Origin: M3007 sp032115775
Lineage (GTDB): Bacteria > Bacteroidota > Bacteroidia > Chitinophagales > Saprospiraceae
Direction: 5' to 3'
DNA length: 64,000 nucleotides
Assembly: GCA_032115775.1 (NCBI GenBank)
Contig: JAUMBL010000016.1
Location: 1-64,000, forward strand
Shown here: positions 59,633 through 64,000 of the stretch, one piece after another
Layout: the number at the start of each line of letters is the position of its first letter
Numbering within the stretch: position 1 is the first letter of the stretch
The notes under the pieces: model-generated
What the model saw: the letters and a program-made list of their open reading frames with translations, nothing else
Databases searched by the model: none
What the model was told of the DNA's origin: nothing
Made by a program: the position numbers and the translations under genes

Positions 59633-60553
59633 TTATTTTGAACGGCTCGGTTTATGATAATCAAAGCGATACAACATACCCGGCCCGTTTTTTCCTTCGC
59701 TGGAAATATACAGATTTCCCTGAGCGTCAAAGGCCATGCCTTCCGGCTGCGGGATTAATTTTTTATCAATCCGGTAAACCTGCAAGACCTTGCCGTTCGT
59801 CGCATCGAGCACGATCATGCGTTTGAGTGCGGTTGACAGCAGATACGTCTCTTTCCGCAGCGGATGCACCGCAATGGCGGAGGGACTGAAAGCGTGGTTT
59901 TTATCTTCCGGCCCCGGCGGCAGCAGGCTGTCTATCGTTGCCGGATTGATTGTATAAACAGGCATTTCTGCAAGTTGTTTCGTTTCCAGGCTGAATGCGA
60001 ATACATTTCTCGGTCCGAACTGCTCTGGATCTTCTTTACAAGCCAGCAAGAGCGCATTTTTTGTGGGGTCAAAAGCGAGGCCCTCCAGGTCGTTGGTTTT
60101 TTGGAGCGGTGTTTTGTAGCTGATTGTTTGAATGGGCCCTTTTTCCCAGTTTTTAATTTCAAAAATTTCGCCGTCGCTTTTAAGGGCATAGATTACGCCG
60201 TTGACGAGCTCGATTCCCTCGAAATCGCCGCGATCGCGGAAGGGTATGCGGCGGCGGATACTGCCGTCTGCGGCATTGAGAAAGAAAACCTCCCCTGATT
60301 CATCGGCGATTGCGAGGAGTTCGCCGGATTGGCTGCCCGCGCTTAGTCCGGAAATTTCGAGGAGCGCCGGCGATTCCAGCGAAATCGTCAGATTGGGCTT
60401 AGAGAGGTCGTAAACAGGCTTTTCTGGGCCACCCGTGCGGCGATCGGCTTGTGCCGGGGCGTTTTTTTCCGGTTCGGTCGCTGGTCGGCAACCGGGTGCG
60501 CCCGAGGCGGTCAGATACAGCAAAATGCAGATCGAATAGGATAAAAATTGCAT
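59633..60553 (-). CDS. SdiA-regulated-domain lipoprotein (beta-propeller)
   Basis: 306 residues. Signal sequence ending in a lipobox-like SGAPGC (Cys22), so probably a lipoprotein. The rest is a propeller of the SdiA-regulated/YncE-like type: LEISGLSAGSQSGELLAIAD ESGEVFF, RGDFEGIELVNGVIYALKSD, TNDLEGLAFDPTKNALLLAC K, HAFSPSAIAVHPLRKETYLL STA, PQPEGMAFDAQGNLYISSEG. The function of the family is not defined. It forms a two-gene unit with the MarR regulator and has a TACCTTTG element 108 bases upstream. Confidence 0.82.
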   Translation of the reverse strand: MQFLSYSICILLYLTASGAPGCRPATEPEKNAPAQADRRTGGPEKPVYDLSKPNLTISLESPALLEISGLSAGSQSGELLAIADESGEVFFLNAADGSIRRRIPFRDRGDFEGIELVNGVIYALKSDGEIFEIKNWEKGPIQTISYKTPLQKTNDLEGLAFDPTKNALLLACKEDPEQFGPRNVFAFSLETKQLAEMPVYTINPATIDSLLPPGPEDKNHAFSPSAIAVHPLRKETYLLSTALKRMIVLDATNGKVLQVYRIDKKLIPQPEGMAFDAQGNLYISSEGKNGPGMLYRFDYHKPSRSK

Positions 60554-60660
60554 AGTCGAGCTTTTGCGGCCTGCTGTTTTTTCAAAAAACAGGGCGGTTT
60601 TGACATAAAAATTTCAAAAAAGGGGTGATTCTCGCACGGCGCGCGCGCATTTTCTTTTTG

Positions 60661-60668
60661 CAAAGGTA
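60661..60668 (-). promoter_or_regulatory. Bacteroidota -7 element for the SdiA-regulated/marR unit
   Basis: Minus-strand TACCTTTG, 108 bases before the start at 60553. Confidence 0.5.
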
Positions 60669-60701
60669 CATTTTCCGGCGGGCGCGCCGCCATAAAACGC
60701 G

Positions 60702-60709
60702 TAAATTTG
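60702..60709 (+). promoter_or_regulatory. Bacteroidota -7 element for the Sua5-type gene
   Basis: TAAATTTG, 23 bases before the TTG start at 60732; divergent from the element at 60661. Confidence 0.5.
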
Positions 60710-60731
60710 CCCGTTGTAACATAAAAACGTA

Positions 60732-61733
60732 TTGAAACATTTTCAAACAATCATCGGTTCGGATTTGGGCGAAGCTGCCCGCCGGCTTCTGGCGGGCGAC
60801 TGTGTGGCGATTCCGACGGAAACGGTGTACGGCTTAGCGGCGAATGCGCTGGATTCCAACGCCGTGGCCTCTATTTTCGAAATAAAAAACCGGCCTTTTT
60901 TTGATCCCTTAATTGTGCATGTGGCTTCCGTGGAGGCTGCCGCAGCGTATATTACGGCGCTTCCGGATGTAGCGGCGGCTTTGATGGCGCGTTTTTGGCC
61001 GGGTCCGCTGACGCTGTTGTTGCCGCGAAACGCGCGGATTCCGGACTTGACCTGCGCGGGCTTGCCCCGCGTGGCGCTGCGCATGCCTGCGCATCCGCTG
61101 ACCTTGGAACTGTTGCAGCAGCTGCCGTTTCCCTTGGCGGCGCCCAGCGCCAATCCGTTTGGGTATATCAGCCCCACCTGCGCCGCGCACGTGTGGGATC
61201 AGCTCCGCGATAAGATCCCGTATATCCTCGACGGCGGCCCCTGCCGGGTAGGACTGGAATCCACCATCGTCGGATTTGAGTCGGATCAGCCGGTGGCGTA
61301 CCGACTGGGCGGCTTATCGCTGGAGGAATTGGAGGAAGTCGTTGGGCCTGTGGCGCTTCGCCTGAATCAAAGCAGCAATCCGGCGGCGCCCGGTATGCTC
61401 ACGACGCATTATGCGCCCCGAAAACCCCTCCTTATCGGCCAGGTTGGGCCGTCGGGTGCTTTGCTGGACGAAAACGGCGCGCCGCTTGATATTCCCGCTT
61501 CCGTCTCCCGTATCGGGTTGCTGCGTTTCAAACCTGGTTTTGCGGCAGACCCGCGGGTTTGCGTTGAATTGTCCTTGACTTCAGCGGGTGACCTGCTCGA
61601 GGCCGCGCGCCATATTTTCGGCGCCCTGCGCGCGTTGGATCAGTCCGACGCGGCGCTCATCGTGGCGGAAACCTGTCCGGAAGAAGGGCTGGGGCGGGCT
61701 GTAAATGACCGTCTGCGGCGTGCCGCAGCCTGA
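60732..61733 (+). CDS. L-threonylcarbamoyladenylate synthase, Sua5 type
   Basis: 333 residues: a YrdC-type domain at ~1-205 plus a C-terminal Sua5 domain. It makes threonylcarbamoyl-AMP for the universal t6A modification of ANN-decoding tRNAs. Signatures: GDCVAIPTETVYGLAANALD, IFEIKNRPFFDPLIVHV, FWPGPLTLLLPRN, LPRVALRMPAHPL, LAAPSANPFGYISPTCAAHV, ILDGGPCRVGLESTIVGFES and the linker PAAPGMLTTHYAPRKPL. The start is TTG 60732, as an in-frame stop lies just upstream and no ATG precedes the conserved domain. Confidence 0.92.
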   Translation: MKHFQTIIGSDLGEAARRLLAGDCVAIPTETVYGLAANALDSNAVASIFEIKNRPFFDPLIVHVASVEAAAAYITALPDVAAALMARFWPGPLTLLLPRNARIPDLTCAGLPRVALRMPAHPLTLELLQQLPFPLAAPSANPFGYISPTCAAHVWDQLRDKIPYILDGGPCRVGLESTIVGFESDQPVAYRLGGLSLEELEEVVGPVALRLNQSSNPAAPGMLTTHYAPRKPLLIGQVGPSGALLDENGAPLDIPASVSRIGLLRFKPGFAADPRVCVELSLTSAGDLLEAARHIFGALRALDQSDAALIVAETCPEEGLGRAVNDRLRRAAA

Positions 61734-61766
61734 TTTTTAAATAAATATGTACTCTTTCGTACCAGT

Positions 61767-62765
61767 ATGCGCAAGACTTTTTTCTGTATAGACGCCCACA
61801 CCTGCGGCAATCCGGTTCGGCTGGTAGCCGGCGGCGGCCCCCTGCTGGAGGGCGATTCCATGGGCGAGCGCCGGCTGCATTTTCTCCGCGAATACGATTG
61901 GATTCGTCGGGGACTGATGTTCGAGCCGCGGGGCCACGACATGATGTCGGGCAGTATTTTGTACCCTCCGGCTGATCCGGCGAATGACGCCGGTATCCTG
62001 TTTATCGAAACGAGCGGCTGCCTGCCGATGTGCGGCCACGGTACCATCGGCGCCATCACAATTGCCATTGAAGAGGGGCTGATTATCCCGAAAACGCTCG
62101 GCTTTGTGCGCTTGGAAACTCCCGCCGGACTGGTAGAAGTCCGCTACACGCAAGAAGGGCGCAAGGTGCGCTCCGTGCGGCTCACGAACGTGCCTGCTTT
62201 TCTTTACCGGGAGAATCTGGAGGTGGAATGTCCCGATCTCGGTGCATTAAGGGTAGATGTGGCCTACGGCGGGAATTTTTACGCCATTGTGGATATCCAG
62301 GAAAATTTTTCCGGATTGCAGGACTACACGGCGGGCGATTTGATCCGCTGGAGCCCGGTTATTCGGGCTCGGCTGAATGAACAGTATTCGTTTACACACC
62401 CGCTTGATGCGCGCATTCACGGATTAAGCCACCTGCTCTGGACCGGCAAGACGCTGAGTCCGGGCGCTTCCGCGCGCAATGCCGTATTTTACGGCGACAA
62501 GGCGATAGACCGCTCGCCCTGCGGCACAGGTACTTCCGCGCGCATGGCGCAATGGGCTGCCAAGGGAAAGTTGCGCCTCGGCGAAGATTTTGTGCACGAG
62601 AGCATTATCGGCAGCGTATTTACCGGTCGGATAGAGGCACAAACGACTTGTGGGCCGTACGAGGCCATCGTGCCCAGCATTGAGGGTTGGGCGCGGATTA
62701 CAGGGTACAATCAAATAGTGATTGATACGGAGGACGATCCGTATGCCTTTGGGTTTGTGGTATAA
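61767..62765 (+). CDS. Proline racemase family enzyme (likely 4-hydroxyproline 2-epimerase)
   Basis: 332 residues, a PLP-independent racemase fold. Both catalytic cysteines are present: LPMCGHGTIGAITIAIEEGL (first) and DRSPCGTGTSARMAQWAAKG (second). CIDAHTCGNPVRLVAGGGP and RGLMFEPRGHDMMSGSILYP PADP near the N-terminus are family hallmarks. Two active-site Cys exclude the dehydratase subgroup with Thr in the second position. The choice between proline racemase and hydroxyproline epimerase cannot be settled here. It follows the Sua5-type gene by 33 bases and is probably co-transcribed. Confidence 0.9.
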   Translation: MRKTFFCIDAHTCGNPVRLVAGGGPLLEGDSMGERRLHFLREYDWIRRGLMFEPRGHDMMSGSILYPPADPANDAGILFIETSGCLPMCGHGTIGAITIAIEEGLIIPKTLGFVRLETPAGLVEVRYTQEGRKVRSVRLTNVPAFLYRENLEVECPDLGALRVDVAYGGNFYAIVDIQENFSGLQDYTAGDLIRWSPVIRARLNEQYSFTHPLDARIHGLSHLLWTGKTLSPGASARNAVFYGDKAIDRSPCGTGTSARMAQWAAKGKLRLGEDFVHESIIGSVFTGRIEAQTTCGPYEAIVPSIEGWARITGYNQIVIDTEDDPYAFGFVV

Positions 62766-62771
62766 AATAGA

Positions 62772-62823
62772 GAAGGGTTATTTTTTTGGTTTTTTTTAAA
62801 AAAAACCAAAAAAATAACCCTTC
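62772..62823. terminator. Perfect 52-bp palindrome between convergent genes
   Basis: GAAGGGTTATTTTTTTGG followed by eight T is followed without a spacer by its exact reverse complement (26-bp arms meeting at 62797/62798). As RNA it gives a very long hairpin with inner T/A runs, usable by both the racemase gene and sucC. Confidence 0.88.
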
Positions 62824-62832
62824 AAAATATTG

Positions 62833-62852
62833 TTCTTCTTTTAAAAGAAGAA
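62833..62852. repeat. 20-bp perfect palindrome
   Basis: TTCTTCTTTT is followed directly by AAAAGAAGAA. It lies between the 52-bp palindrome and the sucC stop. Confidence 0.8.
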
Positions 62853-62898
62853 AGGATATTTCTATGCCGCCCCGGATCACAATCGATTTGTCGGAAAA

Positions 62899-64000
62899 TT
62901 ATCCTTTCAGCACTTTGCTCACCAAGTCGGCCGCTTCTTGGAACTCCGTAGCGCCCATGACTTCCAGGCCGGATTCGTCAATAATTTTTTTGGCGATATC
63001 GGCATTGGTGCCTTGCAGGCGGACGATCACCGGTACGGGCAGGTGTCCGATGGATTTATAGGCGTCCACGACGCCTTGCGCTACGCGGTCGCAGCGCACG
63101 ATCCCGCCGAAGATATTGATCAGGATTGCTTTCACGTTTGGGTCTTTAAGGATAATGCGCATGGCATTTTCGACCCGTTGTGCGTCGGCGGTTCCGCCTA
63201 CGTCGAGGAAGTTGGCGGGTTCGCCGCCGGAGAGTTTGATTAGATCCATGGTGGACATGGCGAGGCCGGCACCGTTCACCATGCAGCCGACGTTTCCGTC
63301 GAGTTTGACATAGTTCAGGTCATACAGTCGGGCTTCCACATCAATGGGGTCTTCTTCGCCGGTATCGCGCAGGGCTTCGAGTTCGGGGTGGCGGAAGAGG
63401 CCGTTGTCGTCAAGAGCCACTTTCGCGTCCACGGCGACAATGCGGTCGTCGCTGGTTTTGAGGCAGGGGTTAATTTCGAACAGGTTGGCATCGCTGCCGA
63501 GAAATGCGGCGTAGAGGCGATCCACAAAATGCGTCATTTGTTTGAACGCTTGTCCGGTCAATCCGAGGTTAAACGCGATTTTTTGCGCTTGGAAAGGCCG
63601 CAGGCCGAGCAGCGGGTCTATAAACTCCTGGAACACCCGTTCCGGCGTTTCCTCCGCCACTTTTTCGATATCCATGCCGCCGTCGGGGGAATAGATAATA
63701 ATATTGCCGCCCTTGCCGCGATCGGTCAGGATGGAGATATAGAATTCGCGAACCTCGCTTGCGCCGGGGTAATAGACGTCTTGTGCGATCAGGACCTTGC
63801 GCACTTTTTTGCCTTCCGGCGGCGTTTGCGGGGTCACCAGCATCATGTCAATGATTTGGCCGGCCAGTTCGCCTGCTTGTTCCGGGCTTTTTGCCAGTTT
63901 GATACCGCCGCCTTTGCCGCGGCCGCCCGCATGGATTTGGGCTTTCACCACACACCAGTCGGAGTTGTACAGTTCTTTCAATTTTTTAGCAGCATCTGCG
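62899..64000 (-). CDS. sucC: Succinate--CoA ligase, ADP-forming, beta subunit (N-terminus cut by window edge)
   Basis: About 366 residues are visible. The frame runs off the right edge; the first visible codons read ADAAKKLKELYNSDW, so roughly 30-35 N-terminal residues are missing. The ATP-grasp domain shows VVKAQIHAGGRGKGGGIKLA, FYISILTDRGKGGNIIIYSP DGG, ANLFEINPCLKTSDDRIVAV DAK; the ligase domain shows GCMVNGAGLAMSTMDLIKLS GG, ANFLDVGGTADAQRVENAMR and INIFGGIVRCDRVAQGVVDA. Partner of SucD (5468-6343), 56 kb away on the other strand. Confidence 0.95.
   Translation of the reverse strand, partial: ADAAKKLKELYNSDWCVVKAQIHAGGRGKGGGIKLAKSPEQAGELAGQIIDMMLVTPQTPPEGKKVRKVLIAQDVYYPGASEVREFYISILTDRGKGGNIIIYSPDGGMDIEKVAEETPERVFQEFIDPLLGLRPFQAQKIAFNLGLTGQAFKQMTHFVDRLYAAFLGSDANLFEINPCLKTSDDRIVAVDAKVALDDNGLFRHPELEALRDTGEEDPIDVEARLYDLNYVKLDGNVGCMVNGAGLAMSTMDLIKLSGGEPANFLDVGGTADAQRVENAMRIILKDPNVKAILINIFGGIVRCDRVAQGVVDAYKSIGHLPVPVIVRLQGTNADIAKKIIDESGLEVMGATEFQEAADLVSKVLKG

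Overview
The window comes from a member of the Bacteroidota, most likely in or near the Saprospiria/Lewinella group. Three things support this. Several large secreted proteins end in type IX secretion (T9SS) sorting domains. Many intergenic regions carry the Bacteroidota -7 promoter element TAnnTTTG, with a clear TTTG -33 element in the best cases. Start codons lack a consistent Shine-Dalgarno sequence and instead follow A/T-rich leaders. No complete insertion sequence, prophage, rRNA gene or CRISPR array is visible. The placement below phylum is inference.

Left part (1-18.4 kb): the C-terminal end of a T9SS cargo protein; a DoxX-like membrane protein; an SDR oxidoreductase; an AlkA-type DNA glycosylase; pfkB; adk; an FtsB/DivIC-like protein; sucD; tRNA-Gly(CCC); a small ORF that is little more than a T9SS sorting domain; a 2025-residue surface protein made of nine tandem double-DUF4397 units; an AT-rich structured gap; panB; mltG; a small Cys-rich secreted protein; and a DUF6930-like protein. 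A ~160-bp foldback repeat with terminal inverted repeats occurs twice here in opposite orientation (4243-4403 and 16181-16342), with a third fragment at 3215-3244.

Middle (18.5-34.9 kb): one uninterrupted S10-spc-alpha ribosomal super-operon, rpsJ-rplC-rplD-rplW-rplB-rpsS-rplV-rpsC-rplP-rpmC-rpsQ-rplN-rplX-rplE-rpsN-rpsH-rplF-rplR-rpsE-rpmD-rplO-secY-map-infA-rpmJ-rpsM-rpsK-rpsD-rpoA-rplQ. It has a strong promoter before rpsJ, a terminator-like hairpin between rpsJ and rplC, a second promoter before rplP and a terminator after rplQ. S3 carries an unusual Arg/Gly/Asp repeat tail and L17 an acidic Ala/Pro/Glu tail.

Right part (35-64 kb): a T9SS-exported glucose/sorbosone-dehydrogenase-like protein fused to Ig and PA14 domains; an IgGFc-binding/CHU_C surface protein; a GNAT acetyltransferase; a VPS10/sortilin-like BNR-repeat exoprotein; a LolA-like protein; a widespread uncharacterised membrane protein; tRNA-Ala(GGC); a two-gene cassette of a leaderless subtilisin-like protease and a leaderless protein with a peptidoglycan-binding motif and a split YkuD-like core; UDP-glucuronate decarboxylase and dTDP-glucose dehydratase (surface sugar precursors); a rhodanese; prs; an M36 fungalysin-type exoprotease; the 2-oxoglutarate dehydrogenase E2 gene; an SdiA-regulated-domain lipoprotein with a MarR regulator; a Sua5-type tRNA-modification enzyme; a proline racemase-family enzyme; and the sucC end, cut by the window edge. 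Three convergent or 3' gene ends carry very long inverted repeats (22, 26 and 28 bp arms).

The candidate for an undescribed system is the protease/split-YkuD-like pair at 46058-49821. The foldback repeat family and the orphan sorting-domain ORF are next.
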